The notes under the pieces are model-generated. The model was not told where the DNA came from. It saw only the letters and a list, made by a program, of their open reading frames with translations, and searched no databases. Shown here one piece after another: positions 10,018 through 19,139 of a stretch of 64,000 bases of DNA. The stretch comes from Gammaproteobacteria bacterium (GTDB taxonomy: Bacteria > Pseudomonadota > Gammaproteobacteria > Nitrosococcales > Methylophagaceae). The stretch spans positions 62,001 through 126,000 of the forward strand of contig JAQWIT010000003.1 in assembly GCA_029248745.1 (NCBI GenBank), in the 5' to 3' direction. A program made the translations under genes and the position numbers. Position 1 is the first letter of the stretch. Every line of letters begins with the position of its first letter.

Positions 10018-10722
10018 ATGATAAAACTTTATCTTATCCTGCTGCCATTTCTGGCATGGATTGGCTCAGTTCAAGCTGACACTGTACTAAAAGCCAAACT
10101 AGAAGCAATGTTACCTGGCATGGTGGTAGAAAGGATGTCAGCGCTTGAAGGCACTGATTTTGTTGAGGCAGTTGTTGATGGACAAGTGGTCTACTTTTCT
10201 AAAGATGCGCGTTACGTATTTCAAGGTGATGTGATTGCGTTGGACTCTCGTGAGAATATCACCCAGTTGAGAAGAACAGGAATTAAAAAAGAAGCATTAG
10301 CCTCGTTAAATGAAGACGACATGATTGTGTTTGAACCGAAGAAAACAGAGCATATTTTGACTGTTTTTACTGACATTGATTGCGGTTACTGCCGTAAACT
10401 ACATGAGCAAATGCCCGAATATAATGATTTAGGCATTAAAATTCGCTACATGGCGTTCCCGCGTTCTGGTCCAAACTCTGCCTCGTTTGATAAAGCTGTA
10501 AATGTGTGGTGTGCTGAGAATCGTCAACAAGCCATGACTGATTCAAAAGCCGGTAACCGAGTAGAGAAAGAGGCATGTGATAATCCGGTTGCTGCACATC
10601 TTGAGGCTGGACGCCGTCTAGGAGTAGAAGGCACACCCGCTTTATTTCTTGAATCAGGTGAGTTGTTACCAGGTTATATTCCACCTAAGCGTTTAAAAGA
10701 TATTTTAGACAAGAAGGTCTAA
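10018..10722 (+). CDS. dsbC: Periplasmic thiol:disulfide isomerase DsbC
   Basis: 234 residues. A signal peptide ends about VQA-D (residue 20). An N-terminal dimerisation domain (about 21-85) is followed by a thioredoxin fold with active-site CGYC at 122-125, a second Cys pair (WCAEN and EACDNP) and the cis-Pro loop GTPALFL. It rearranges wrong disulfides in the periplasm. Its stop overlaps the convergent lpxH stop. Confidence 0.95.
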   Translation: MIKLYLILLPFLAWIGSVQADTVLKAKLEAMLPGMVVERMSALEGTDFVEAVVDGQVVYFSKDARYVFQGDVIALDSRENITQLRRTGIKKEALASLNEDDMIVFEPKKTEHILTVFTDIDCGYCRKLHEQMPEYNDLGIKIRYMAFPRSGPNSASFDKAVNVWCAENRQQAMTDSKAGNRVEKEACDNPVAAHLEAGRRLGVEGTPALFLESGELLPGYIPPKRLKDILDKKV

Positions 10723-11462
10723 ACCAACTTTAAAATAGATGTGGACTTAGGACTGCGCGGATCGAATAATTGCAATTGATAGCCATCGAATAACATAAAA
10801 CTGGGCGTTGATTGCCAATCACCTAAAACGATTCTGTGATGGTTATCATCTAGTTGATGGATAGCTGGTCGGTGAGTATGGCCGTGCAATAAATACTTAA
10901 CACTATGCTGCTTCATGACACGGCTGACTTCATCATGATTAACATCCATGATCATAGCCGTCTTTTGTTGTTTTTGTTCGCGACTTTTTTGTTTGATTTT
11001 GTCTGAAATACCTTGACGGTATTTCGCCGATAAGCATAAGAAACAACGCTGCAAAAAGCGGCTTCTAGTCCAACGTCGGTAACGCTGATAACTCACGTCA
11101 TCAATACATAAGCTGTCGCCGTGCATGAGCAGGATATCTTGGCCCGCCAGATTAATTTTAGTTGGGTCAGCGAGTAAGGTCATACCACAACACATAGCAA
11201 ACGCTTTTCCCATCATAAAGTCACGATTGCCCACCATCAGGTAACTCTTTATACCAACATGATTAAGTGCGATGAGTTGGTCGATCAGGGGCTGAAATTC
11301 GTCGGGAACAATATCATCTCCTAACCAGGTATTAAATAGATCACCAAGGATATAAAGCTGATCAATATTGGGTGCTTGCTGTGCTAAAAAATCGACGGTA
11401 AGTTGAATGAGCCCGGGTTGATCGGGACGGAGGTGTAAATCGGATATGAATAAAGTCGACAT
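10719..11462 (-). CDS. lpxH: UDP-2,3-diacylglucosamine diphosphatase LpxH
   Basis: 247 residues. Calcineurin-type metal-binding motifs are all visible: SDLHL near residue 7, LGDLFNTWLGDD near 39, VGNRDFMMG near 77, MHGDSLC near 113 and LLHGHTHRP near 192. The enzyme makes lipid X in lipid A synthesis on the inner face of the inner membrane. It shares two bases of its stop codon with dsbC on the opposite strand. Confidence 0.95.
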   Translation of the reverse strand: MSTLFISDLHLRPDQPGLIQLTVDFLAQQAPNIDQLYILGDLFNTWLGDDIVPDEFQPLIDQLIALNHVGIKSYLMVGNRDFMMGKAFAMCCGMTLLADPTKINLAGQDILLMHGDSLCIDDVSYQRYRRWTRSRFLQRCFLCLSAKYRQGISDKIKQKSREQKQQKTAMIMDVNHDEVSRVMKQHSVKYLLHGHTHRPAIHQLDDNHHRIVLGDWQSTPSFMLFDGYQLQLFDPRSPKSTSILKLV

Positions 11463-11514
11463 AATAGATGATGCCTCTTAACGGCTAGACCGCAAAGAGG
11501 CAAAAATAAAGGAC

Positions 11515-12096
11515 TTAGTCGATAACCGTAGCACTTTGAATCACGACATTATCATTGGGTACATCTTGGTGGTGACCACGTGCTCCCGTGCTGACTCCAC
11601 GAATCTCATCAACGACATCCATGCCTTCAACGACATGAGCGAAAACGGCATAACCCCACGCATCACGGTTCTCTGCACGGAAATTAAGAAAGTCATTATC
11701 AACGGTGTTAATAAAAAACTGTGCTGTCGCAGAGTGCGGATCGCCCGTTCTAGCCATTGCTAATGAACCACGGGTATTCGTTAAACCATTATTGGCTTCA
11801 TTTTCAATGGGGTCGTTAACCGCTTTTTGTTCAAAACTTTCATCAAAACCGCCGCCTTGAATCATAAAGTCTTTAATAACTCTGTGGAAAATAACGCCAT
11901 CATAAAAACCACTTTCAACGTAGTTTAAAAAGTTAGCAACAGTATTCGGTGCTTTATCAGCATCGAGTTCAATGATGATGTCACCATGGGAAGTAGAAAG
12001 TTTAACTTTTGGCAAAGTATTGCCTCCTTGAGAACAAGCAGTAAGAAAAGAAAGGATAAATAAAGGCAGTAACAAATAGCGAAAAAAAGTTTTCAT
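11515..12096 (-). CDS. Cyclophilin-type peptidyl-prolyl isomerase, predicted lipoprotein
   Basis: 193 residues from the ATG at 12096 (a GTG five codons earlier would spoil the signal peptide). Residues 1-21 are a lipoprotein signal with lipobox LTAC, so the mature enzyme is probably lipid-anchored in the periplasm. The catalytic domain has [28 protein letters not shown] and [10 protein letters not shown], as in PpiA/PpiB. It accelerates prolyl cis-trans isomerisation. Divergent from cysS, as ppiB often is. Confidence 0.9.
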   Translation of the reverse strand: MKTFFRYLLLPLFILSFLTACSQGGNTLPKVKLSTSHGDIIIELDADKAPNTVANFLNYVESGFYDGVIFHRVIKDFMIQGGGFDESFEQKAVNDPIENEANNGLTNTRGSLAMARTGDPHSATAQFFINTVDNDFLNFRAENRDAWGYAVFAHVVEGMDVVDEIRGVSTGARGHHQDVPNDNVVIQSATVID

Positions 12097-12197
12097 CCAA
12101 GTTTGCCCCACTGATTAATAACAGAGAAGCTATGATAGTGTAAATAAGCTATTAAGTGGAGTGTTAAAGCTACTTTTAATAGTGAACATCACGTAAA

Positions 12198-13589
12198 ATG
12201 ACCACCATGCTGCATATACATAATAGTTTAACCAAACAAAAAGAACGTTTTACTCCTATCGAACCAGGCAAAGTAAAGCTTTATGTCTGTGGAATGACGG
12301 TGTATGACTTTTGTCATGTGGGCCATGCCAGAGTGATGGTGGTATTTGATGTGGTAACACGTTATTTACGTGCGAGTGGGTACGATGTCACTTATATTCG
12401 CAATATTACTGATATTGATGACAAAATCATTGCCAGAGCGAATGAAAATAACGAAACAATACAAGCGTTAACTGAGCAGTTCATTACTGAAATGCACAGA
12501 GATGCCGATGCATTGGGTGTAGAAAGGCCGACGGCTGAACCCAAGGCAACAGAGGCAATATCAGAAATGTTAGCCATGATCGAAACCTTAATTGACAAAG
12601 GCTTGGCTTATGCGGCAGACAATGGTGATGTTTATTATGATGTCAGTGAGTTTCCTGACTACGGTAAATTGTCAGGCAGAAATATAGAAGAGTTGCGTGC
12701 TGGTGAGCGCGTAGCAGTCAATGAGTCGAAACAAGACCCAATGGATTTTGTGTTGTGGAAAGGGGCTAAACCAGAAGAGCCTTCATGGGACTCACCTTGG
12801 GGCAAAGGCAGACCTGGGTGGCATATAGAATGTTCTGCCATGTCGGCGGATAGCTTGGGAAAACAGTTTGATATTCATGGCGGTGGCCAAGATTTGCAAT
12901 TTCCTCACCATGAAAATGAAATTGCGCAATCAGAAGGCGCACATGGCTGTCAGTATGTCAACTATTGGATGCACAATGGTTTTGTTCGTATCGCTGATGA
13001 AAAAATGTCTAAATCATTGGGTAATTTTTTCACCGTAAGAGAAGTCCTTGAGCAATATGATGCAGAGGTGGTCCGTTATTTTATTTTAACGAGCCATTAT
13101 CGTAGCCCGCTGAATTACTCAGAAGAGCAATTAGATCAAGCTAAAAACACGCTGACTAAGTTTTATAGTGCTCTACGTTATGTTGAAATTGATAGTGCGC
13201 TTGATTGGCAACAAGACACTGAGTTTGCTCAACGCTTCAAAACGGCAATGGACGATGATTTCAATACGGCATTAGCCTTGTCTGTCATGTCGGATGTCAG
13301 GCAAGTCCTAAATAAGCCGCAGGTGCAAGAAAACGCAGAACAAAAAAACTACTATGCAAGCCTGTTAGTGTCTTTTGGTCGAGTGTTAGGGCTATTCCAG
13401 CAAACAGCAGACACTTTTTTGGCTGGTGCTAGTGATGATGACGTTACTGAAATCGAAGATCTTATCAACCAAAGAAATCAGGCACGCGTCGATAAAGATT
13501 GGACGAAAGCCGATCAGGTTAGAGATAAACTAACAGCGATGGGTATTATTTTAGAAGACGCCGCAGGGAAAACCAGCTGGCGGAGATAA
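12198..13589 (+). CDS. cysS: Cysteinyl-tRNA synthetase
   Basis: 463 residues from the ATG at 12198; an ATG at 12207 would match the family start (MLxIxNSLT) even better. Zinc and ATP-binding motifs: [18 protein letters not shown] (HxGH-type), [15 protein letters not shown] and [11 protein letters not shown]-terminal DALR-type domain follows. It charges tRNA-Cys in the cytoplasm. Confidence 0.97.
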   Translation: MTTMLHIHNSLTKQKERFTPIEPGKVKLYVCGMTVYDFCHVGHARVMVVFDVVTRYLRASGYDVTYIRNITDIDDKIIARANENNETIQALTEQFITEMHRDADALGVERPTAEPKATEAISEMLAMIETLIDKGLAYAADNGDVYYDVSEFPDYGKLSGRNIEELRAGERVAVNESKQDPMDFVLWKGAKPEEPSWDSPWGKGRPGWHIECSAMSADSLGKQFDIHGGGQDLQFPHHENEIAQSEGAHGCQYVNYWMHNGFVRIADEKMSKSLGNFFTVREVLEQYDAEVVRYFILTSHYRSPLNYSEEQLDQAKNTLTKFYSALRYVEIDSALDWQQDTEFAQRFKTAMDDDFNTALALSVMSDVRQVLNKPQVQENAEQKNYYASLLVSFGRVLGLFQQTADTFLAGASDDDVTEIEDLINQRNQARVDKDWTKADQVRDKLTAMGIILEDAAGKTSWRR

Positions 13590-13594
13590 TAATA

Positions 13595-14452
13595 TTATTG
13601 GTCGTGTAACGAATCAGCTGCGTAGAACGTGTTTTCAAGTAAAGCCGCGACAGTCATGGGTCCGACACCACCCGGTACTGGGCTAATCCAAGCGGCTTTT
13701 TCTTTAGCGACATCAAATTCGACATCACCGACTAATTTGCCTTTGTCGAGTCTATTAATACCCACATCCAGTACGATAGCACCCTCTTTAATCCATTCTC
13801 CAGAGATAAAGTTCGGTTTACCTACAGCAACTACCAGAATATCTGCACGACGAACATGAAATTCTAGATCCTTAGTCATTCGGTGGCAGACAGTGGTAGT
13901 ACAACCAGCTAATAACAATTCCAATGCCATCGGACGACCGACAATATTAGAAGCGCCAACCACTACAGCCTCTTTCCCTTTTACGCTGATATTGGCATGT
14001 TTTAACATAGTCATTATGCCTTTTGGCGTACAGGGACGAAGTTGAGGGTTACGCTGGGCCAAGCGACCAATATTATAGGGATGAAAACCATCAACATCTT
14101 TATGAGGTGCAATATTTTCGATGATTTTTTCAGCATTAATATGCTCAGGGAGCGGTAGCTGCACTAAAATGCCATCAATGGTAGTGTCTTCATTTAATTG
14201 AGTAATTAATGTGAGTAGATCAGCTTCACTACTTGTTTCAGGTAAATCATATGAGTCAGACTTAAAACCAATTTCTTCACAGCTGCGACGTTTACTGCCG
14301 ACGTATACTTGAGAAGCGGCATCTGAACCTAATAAAATTACAGCTAAACCAGGGCGACGTTTTCCTGCTTTAACACGTTGTTCCGTTGCTATTTTTAAGT
14401 CTTGCTTAAGTGCTGAAGCAATCGCTTTACCATCAATTAATTGGGCCGTCAT
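13595..14452 (-). CDS. folD: Bifunctional methylenetetrahydrofolate dehydrogenase/cyclohydrolase
   Basis: 285 residues from the ATG at 14452 ([12 protein letters not shown]); an upstream in-frame ATG at 14491 is out of line with family length. Motifs: [16 protein letters not shown] near 52, VQLPLPEHI near 98, the NADP-binding [11 protein letters not shown] near 165 and [12 protein letters not shown] near 260. It interconverts methylene-, methenyl- and formyl-THF. Convergent with cysS, 5 bp apart. Confidence 0.97.
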   Translation of the reverse strand: MTAQLIDGKAIASALKQDLKIATEQRVKAGKRRPGLAVILLGSDAASQVYVGSKRRSCEEIGFKSDSYDLPETSSEADLLTLITQLNEDTTIDGILVQLPLPEHINAEKIIENIAPHKDVDGFHPYNIGRLAQRNPQLRPCTPKGIMTMLKHANISVKGKEAVVVGASNIVGRPMALELLLAGCTTTVCHRMTKDLEFHVRRADILVVAVGKPNFISGEWIKEGAIVLDVGINRLDKGKLVGDVEFDVAKEKAAWISPVPGGVGPMTVAALLENTFYAADSLHDQ

Positions 14453-14528
14453 AAAACAGTTCCGCAAAGTCAAAACACGATATAGTCTCATGTTGCGTCT
14501 TTTACATCAAAAAAGTTCTATCACGTGA

Positions 14529-14557
14529 TTGACTGTTGTTAGTCTTCAGCGTATGAT
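14529..14557 (+). promoter_or_regulatory. Sigma-70-type promoter of the tRNA genes
   Basis: TTGACT (14529-14534) and TATGAT (14552-14557) are separated by exactly 17 bp. A start near 14564 would lie about 30 bp ahead of tRNA-Pro, and tRNA-Arg could be read from the same transcript. Confidence 0.7.
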
Positions 14558-14594
14558 TTCGCCTTTCTTCGAGGATGTCTGTTCTTCGATATGT

Positions 14595-14671
<77 letters not shown>

Positions 14672-14705
14672 CTTCAAAATTCACATTCTCTTTAAGTTTA
14701 ACAAT

Positions 14706-14782
14706 GCGCCCGTAGCTCATTTGGATAGAGCATCGGCCTTCTAAGCCGAGGGTAACAGGTTCGAATCCTGTCGGGCGTGCCA
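14706..14782 (+). tRNA. tRNA-Arg (UCU), 3' part rebuilt by an integrated element
   Basis: 77 nt with encoded CCA. The anticodon arm is TCGGC-CTTCTAA-GCCGA, anticodon TCT, reading AGA. The first acceptor pair is G-T (G1 with T at 14778), a wobble. From 14715 onward the sequence recurs at 20605-20676 with two differences (14765 A versus G; 14778 T versus C), so the present 3' part is probably the element's copy and the original 3' end lies at the far side of the element. Confidence 0.95.
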
Positions 14783-14786
14783 TTTC
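14715..14786 (+). repeat. attL: left 72-bp repeat inside tRNA-Arg
   Basis: Matches 20605-20676 at 70 of 72 positions. It begins in the D arm (GCTCATTTGG) and ends six bases past CCA (ATTTC). Crossover must lie within the repeat, most likely in the anticodon region where the copies are identical. Confidence 0.92.
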
Positions 14787-14806
14787 ACATAACTTGAGAT
14801 TAACCT

Positions 14807-14823
14807 GTCACACAGGAGTCACA
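14807..14823 (+). repeat. Left GTCACA-N5-GTCACA direct repeat, possible Int arm site
   Basis: GTCACA at 14807-14812 and 14818-14823, an 11-bp period. The same arrangement occurs near the right end (20467-20483). The second hexamer abuts the AGGAG ribosome binding site (14814-14818) of the integrase, so protein binding here could limit int expression. Confidence 0.6.
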
Positions 14824-14826
14824 GTT

Positions 14827-15771
14827 ATGCCATCAATCCGTTTCCGAAATTCAAAGTATCAAGTGCTCGTTCGTATGAATGGCATTTCAATCTCTAAAAC
14901 TTTCACTAAGAAATCTGATGCCCAAAAATGGGCTAAATGCGCAGAAGTAGCTATTGAGTCTGGTCGATATAAGAGGGAGCTAACACTTACCGTAAAGGAA
15001 GCACTAGCAACTTATAAGGATAAAAGGATTTCTCATGATAAGCGATCACATCCCCATGTTAATAATGCCATAAAAGGACTAGGTTCTATCCGAGTTGATT
15101 TATTAAACTCTCATCACCTTGTTCGATACCGGAATATGCGTCTAGATACACATAGTTTGCAGACTGTTAAACATGAGCTGTCAATGGTTCTTAGAGCTTT
15201 AAAGTGGATGAGGGATGAAGAAGGGTATGAACAGATAAAAATACCCACTGTTAAGATGCCTAAACTACCAAGAGGGAGAGATAGAAGGCTAAGTACAGAC
15301 GAACTTAATGGTCTATTAATAGCACTGAAGTCAACACCACAAGTTCAATTTATCATTGAGTTGGCTATTGAAACGGGTATGAGACGTTCAGAAATAATAA
15401 ATTTAGATTGGTCACATGTTAATCTGAACAGCAAAACTCTTCTTATACCTAAGACAAAAACAAATATCCCAAGAACTATTCCTCTTACAAGCAAGGCTTT
15501 GTTAATACTTTCTATGCTACCAAGAAGCATTACTGGACAAGTGTTTAACATCAAGGCTGATAGTGTCTCACATGCCTTTAGAAGAGCTTGTAAGCGTATT
15601 GGAATTGATGATCTCAGATTCCATGATCTACGGCACGAAGCTATATCTAGGTTCTTTGAAATGGGTTTAAATGTTATGGAAGTGGCTTCAATAAGTGGAC
15701 ACAAAGACTTAAAAATGCTTCAAAGATATACTCACCTCAGAGCAGAGGATTTAGCTAAAAAACTAGGTTGA
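14827..15771 (+). CDS. Tyrosine integrase of the tRNA-Arg element
   Basis: 314 residues from the ATG at 14827, chosen for its AGGAG eight bases upstream; an in-frame ATG at 14794 would lie just past the tRNA. The N-terminus (SIRFRNSKYQVLVRMNG, then KKSDAQKWAK) resembles phage integrase arm-binding domains. The catalytic domain has ETGMRRSEI, HDLRHEAISRF, SGHKDLKML and the Tyr in QRYTHL. It should recombine the tRNA-Arg att sites. Nothing suggests inactivation. Confidence 0.93.
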   Translation: MPSIRFRNSKYQVLVRMNGISISKTFTKKSDAQKWAKCAEVAIESGRYKRELTLTVKEALATYKDKRISHDKRSHPHVNNAIKGLGSIRVDLLNSHHLVRYRNMRLDTHSLQTVKHELSMVLRALKWMRDEEGYEQIKIPTVKMPKLPRGRDRRLSTDELNGLLIALKSTPQVQFIIELAIETGMRRSEIINLDWSHVNLNSKTLLIPKTKTNIPRTIPLTSKALLILSMLPRSITGQVFNIKADSVSHAFRRACKRIGIDDLRFHDLRHEAISRFFEMGLNVMEVASISGHKDLKMLQRYTHLRAEDLAKKLG

Positions 15772-15772
15772 T

Positions 15773-15937
15773 ATGATAATGAGCTTAATTGTACTCGGGG
15801 ATATGACCAAGCCAAGTCATTCTTTTATTGAGTTAGTTGATATTAATGACATACACGAGCTTTCAAAAACTACTAGAACTCTAGACACTGGATGTGAGTG
15901 TTCAAATAGGTGCTTAGTTGAGTTAATAATTAACTAG
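15773..15937 (+). CDS. Small ORF directly behind the integrase, 54 codons
   Basis: The ATG at 15773 lies one base after the integrase stop, and the frame stays open to TAG at 15935. The product (MIMSLIVLGDMTKPSHSF..., ending in a GCECSNRCLVELIIN segment with three Cys) is not recognised. The tight coupling with int is where some elements place a directionality factor, but no helix-turn-helix is evident. It could be a chance frame in AT-rich DNA. Confidence 0.35.
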   Translation: MIMSLIVLGDMTKPSHSFIELVDINDIHELSKTTRTLDTGCECSNRCLVELIIN

Positions 15938-16337
15938 TAATTACAAAATACACAATTAAATAACATTAAATACTCTAGACTTGAGATGATCTAAAACACT
16001 ACTTACATTGAATTATATTATTTACATCATCACCTTTATTACAGAATATAACTAACAAGTGTGTGTATCTATTATGATCCAATATAGGAGCTATTATTAG
16101 TAGAGATATAGCTACTAATGATGGTATAAATCTATAGTTATAGAGTTAGTATTATAGTGTTATGGGTATATAGGGCACGTAAGAGACTATGGATTATGAT
16201 AGAGACCTAACATGGGTAGAAAACCTCAAGATACAGAGCTATTCAAGGTGACTACTCATCATCAATGCCAAATGAGGGTTCGTGCTTAATTAAAATGTTA
16301 TAGTACATTTATAACAATGTTATTGGTACTAAATAAA
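15938..16337 (+). other. AT-rich non-coding stretch in the element
   Basis: About 400 bp of AT-rich sequence with no convincing gene. It contains an 8-bp inverted repeat, ATTAGTAG (16096-16103) with CTACTAAT (16112-16119) around an 8-nt spacer, and many TATA-like tracts. A 25-codon frame at 16212-16289 starting MGRKPQDTELF is possible but has no support beyond being open. It is the upstream region of the barrel gene and may hold its promoter or operator. Confidence 0.5.
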
Positions 16338-17438
16338 ATGAATAATATCGGATTGATTAAGTCAATTAGCTTTTCCCAGTTGACGGCCTTAATAATACTC
16401 TTCGGATTCTCTAACGCAGCCATCTCGGAAGAGGCTAGGAGCCGTAGTGGATGGTCTACAGCTAGTAATGACAATGAAGAAAATACCTCTCAGTCATTAA
16501 AGAATATCAACAGCTATGCTGATAACTCCACAATTGTTGCAAAACAATTAGTCAAATTGGCTTCAGCAGCTGGCGATGGAAGGGCAACAGAGACATATTT
16601 AAAGCAGAGTCTTGCCGATACAGCTCTTGATGCACTCAAAAACTCCTATTCTGCAGAATGGATTAAACGAATTGAGGCTGAAATAAACGTTCAAGCTAAT
16701 TCGAAGCCAGTATTTTCTGTTAGAACAGTTCAACCTCTATACCAATCTCCAAATAAAGAAAAAACACTTTTTACTCAACTTCGTTATGCAGAACATACTG
16801 AATTTAGTGAACGAAGACATACAACAAATATAGGCTTAGGATATAGGCAACTATTTTCAGACAAAACATTAATGCTAGGTGGGAATATTCACCTTGACCG
16901 TGAGTGGAAAAGGGACCATAACAGATTAGGGTTAGGGGTTGAGGCACGCTGGTACGGTGCAGATATTTTCTTAAATCGTTACCAGGGATTGTCTTCAGAC
17001 CGGTCCATTTCAAGCATTACAACTGAAGAAATTTTAGATGGCTGGGACCTTCAAACTATGTTGCAAGTTCCTTATGTACCTTCTGTCAGAATCTTAGCTA
17101 CTAGCTCTAGATGGAAGGTGGGTTCTGGAGAGTACTCTAACGGCTGGGAAGCAGGTATTGAAGCCGATTTGACTAGTTTTTTACAATTAACAATTGGTGC
17201 AAATGATTACAGTAGTGATAATAAGAACAAAGGTATGTTTCTTAGGTTACGCTTAAGCCCTGGTCAGTACGGAAAAAACAGACCAACATTACTAAGTGCT
17301 AACAGCATATCCACTGAGCCATGGCAAATGAGAGATATGAGCAACTATACACTGGATAGAATTCGAAGAAGTGAAAACATCAAACTACAGCGGATTACGA
17401 AATCAGCTGGCTTAAAGATCGTTGTCGTAAGAAATTAA
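16338..17438 (+). CDS. Short inverse-autotransporter beta-barrel protein
   Basis: 366 residues from the ATG at 16338; another ATG at 16317 is possible, and neither has a good ribosome binding site. A signal peptide covers about residues 1-30 (cleavage near NAAISEE). Residues ~125-330 show the intimin/invasin/YchO-type barrel pattern: FTQLRYAEHTEF, TTNIGLGYRQLF, MLGGNIHLDREW, LGLGVEARWYG, DGWDLQTMLQVPYVP. Near the C-terminus, RSENIKLQR recalls the linker after such barrels, but no Ig-like passenger follows. It would sit in the outer membrane. It is 16 bp ahead of a secreted-protein gene. Confidence 0.8.
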   Translation: MNNIGLIKSISFSQLTALIILFGFSNAAISEEARSRSGWSTASNDNEENTSQSLKNINSYADNSTIVAKQLVKLASAAGDGRATETYLKQSLADTALDALKNSYSAEWIKRIEAEINVQANSKPVFSVRTVQPLYQSPNKEKTLFTQLRYAEHTEFSERRHTTNIGLGYRQLFSDKTLMLGGNIHLDREWKRDHNRLGLGVEARWYGADIFLNRYQGLSSDRSISSITTEEILDGWDLQTMLQVPYVPSVRILATSSRWKVGSGEYSNGWEAGIEADLTSFLQLTIGANDYSSDNKNKGMFLRLRLSPGQYGKNRPTLLSANSISTEPWQMRDMSNYTLDRIRRSENIKLQRITKSAGLKIVVVRN

Positions 17439-17454
17439 TATAGGTTATAACATA

Positions 17455-18108
17455 ATGAAGCATTTCGTAATTTTTGCAGCATCAGTTTATTTATTTTCCA
17501 GCATTGCTATTGCTGGCACATGCGGTTCTGATGGCACTATTTGTTGTTCAAGCGTTTCTACAACCGAGCAATTTGAGTGTGTAGCCCCAGCAGACGATAA
17601 GTACCAATTCCAAATCAAAAGGTTTGGTTTTGAGCGTGCAGATGGGACTATTGTATGGGTGGGAAGCCCGACTACCTTTGATGCTTCATCTGTATCCGCA
17701 GGCTCATCAGTTGGCGCATATGCCTCAGGAGAGCCTCTTCCATATGGAACTTATGTGGCTCTAAGGCCCGAAATTAGCGGTGTAACCACTGTTAGCGCAA
17801 GTGGAACAACCAAAACTCTAGATAATATAAGTTGTGCTGCAACTGATGAATCTGTGGATATAATAGCAGAAGATCCAAACATACCTCTTTGCTCTGCTGC
17901 TCCCGCCGCTGCCGAGTGTAACACTGGTGATGGGTTTCTAAGAATACGAGACGCATCTGCCGGCAGCTTCACAATTAGTGAGAGTTCGTCACCGACCATT
18001 ACATTTGGCTTTGATGTCGACTCAGCAGTGGTGTTTAATATTAGCGCCCCTGGAATATGCTCATACAAAGATCTTGGCTCATTAAATGTAACCTTGACCG
18101 TGCAGTAA
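17455..18108 (+). CDS. Secreted Cys-rich protein of unknown function
   Basis: 217 residues, not recognised. A clear signal peptide (MKHFVIFAASVYLFSSIAIAG, cleavage after AIA) is followed by a Ser/Thr/Ala/Gly-rich, probably beta-rich mature part with eight Cys (GTCGSDG, ICCSS, FEC, ISCAA, PLCSA, AECNT, GICSY), enough for four disulfides. It follows the barrel gene by 16 bp in the same direction, so the pair probably forms an operon. An adhesin-like or pilin-like partner of the barrel is possible but only inferred from location. Confidence 0.75.
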   Translation: MKHFVIFAASVYLFSSIAIAGTCGSDGTICCSSVSTTEQFECVAPADDKYQFQIKRFGFERADGTIVWVGSPTTFDASSVSAGSSVGAYASGEPLPYGTYVALRPEISGVTTVSASGTTKTLDNISCAATDESVDIIAEDPNIPLCSAAPAAAECNTGDGFLRIRDASAGSFTISESSSPTITFGFDVDSAVVFNISAPGICSYKDLGSLNVTLTVQ

Positions 18109-18187
18109 CTAATGTTAAAAAAAGATATTAAAGCTGAAGACCCTCTTTTTTCGTACTTATAATCATTAAATGGCTTGTGAATTGCAT

Positions 18188-18512
18188 TTGAAGATTTTGT
18201 GTACTTAGACTTGCTTACTTCTTAGCACCAATGCTTTCGCTTGTTATGATGAGAGTCTTAGTTATAAAGCCAATTTCGATAACTGCTTGGTTGAGGCTGA
18301 AGAAGGATATGCAAAGACTCAATACAACCTTGGGCTTAATGTATGGGATGGGTCAAGACTACAAGAGTGCACACATGTGGTTCAACATAGCAGTTGAAAA
18401 TGGAATTCCAAGAGCAATAAAGGGCAGAGACATCGCAGCTAAAGAAATGACACCATCACAAATAGAAAAAGCACAAGATATGGCTCGTGAGTGGATGGCT
18501 GAGCATCAATAG
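18188..18512 (+). pseudogene. Broken secreted Sel1-repeat protein
   Basis: From TTG at 18188 the frame reads a signal-like segment (KILCT, in-frame TAG at 18206, then CLLLSTNAFA), then CYDESLSYKANFDNCLVEAEEGYAKTQYNLGL. A +1 shift near 18337 is needed to continue into LMYGMGQDYKSAHMWFNIA, a Sel1/TPR-like repeat, and the tail ending WMAEHQ. The usual GVPQ before DYK is missing. A start lost to TTG, an in-frame stop and a frameshift make this a pseudogene. Its end overlaps the next gene. Confidence 0.75.
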
Positions 18513-18969
18513 ATTACTTCTACCCTTACTTTTACTCTTTACCTTATCAACCCAAGCAGAAACATTAGAAGGTAAGGTAGTTAAGATAGCTGATGGCGAT
18601 ACGCTTACTATACTCACTTCAACAAACCAACAAGTAAAAGTTAGATTAGCTGGCATTGATACGCCTGAAAGAAAGCAGCCTTTTGGTAATAGAGCTAAAC
18701 AAGCTCTTTCTAGCCTAGCCTTTCAGAAACAAGCATTAGTAGAGATAGAGACAAAAGACAGATACGGAAGAACTGTAGGTGTTGTTTTTGTTGATGGTTT
18801 AAATGTGAACCATGAATTAGTTAAACAGGGTATAGCATGGGTTTATAGGAAATACACTAGCGATAAAAGGCTTTATGCTCTGGAATCAGAAGCGAAACAA
18901 TCTAAACGTGGGCTTTGGTTACAAGAGAATCCTATACCACCTTGGGAGTGGCGTAGAGGGAGGCGTTAA
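18487..18969 (+). CDS. Secreted SNase-like (thermonuclease family) nuclease
   Basis: 160 residues from GTG at 18487. A signal peptide runs to about TQA-E (residue 24). The staphylococcal-nuclease fold shows IADGDTLTI, RLAGIDTPER, ETKDRYGRTVGVVFVDG (catalytic Arg and Asp region) and GIAWVYRKY, ending in PWEWRRGRR. It would cleave DNA or RNA outside the inner membrane. It overlaps the Sel1 pseudogene by 26 bp. Confidence 0.88.
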   Translation: MSGWLSINRLLLPLLLLFTLSTQAETLEGKVVKIADGDTLTILTSTNQQVKVRLAGIDTPERKQPFGNRAKQALSSLAFQKQALVEIETKDRYGRTVGVVFVDGLNVNHELVKQGIAWVYRKYTSDKRLYALESEAKQSKRGLWLQENPIPPWEWRRGRR

Positions 18970-19139
18970 ATCACCAGTTTTTAAATTCTTTTAATAGTTA
19001 AGCCCATCTATATTTTACTTTTCATTTGTCTACACTGTTACTACTCTTATTTAAATAGCAAATAACTTGGAAATCTGGGGATGAGATCCTATGATGCTAA
19101 GTAAGGAATTATTCGATAATGTTTTGCGAGGTCTCTTTT

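Noticed and set aside
16212-16289. 25-codon frame in the element
   Set aside because: Too short, no ribosome binding site and no similarity that I can recognise; mentioned only as part of the non-coding stretch.
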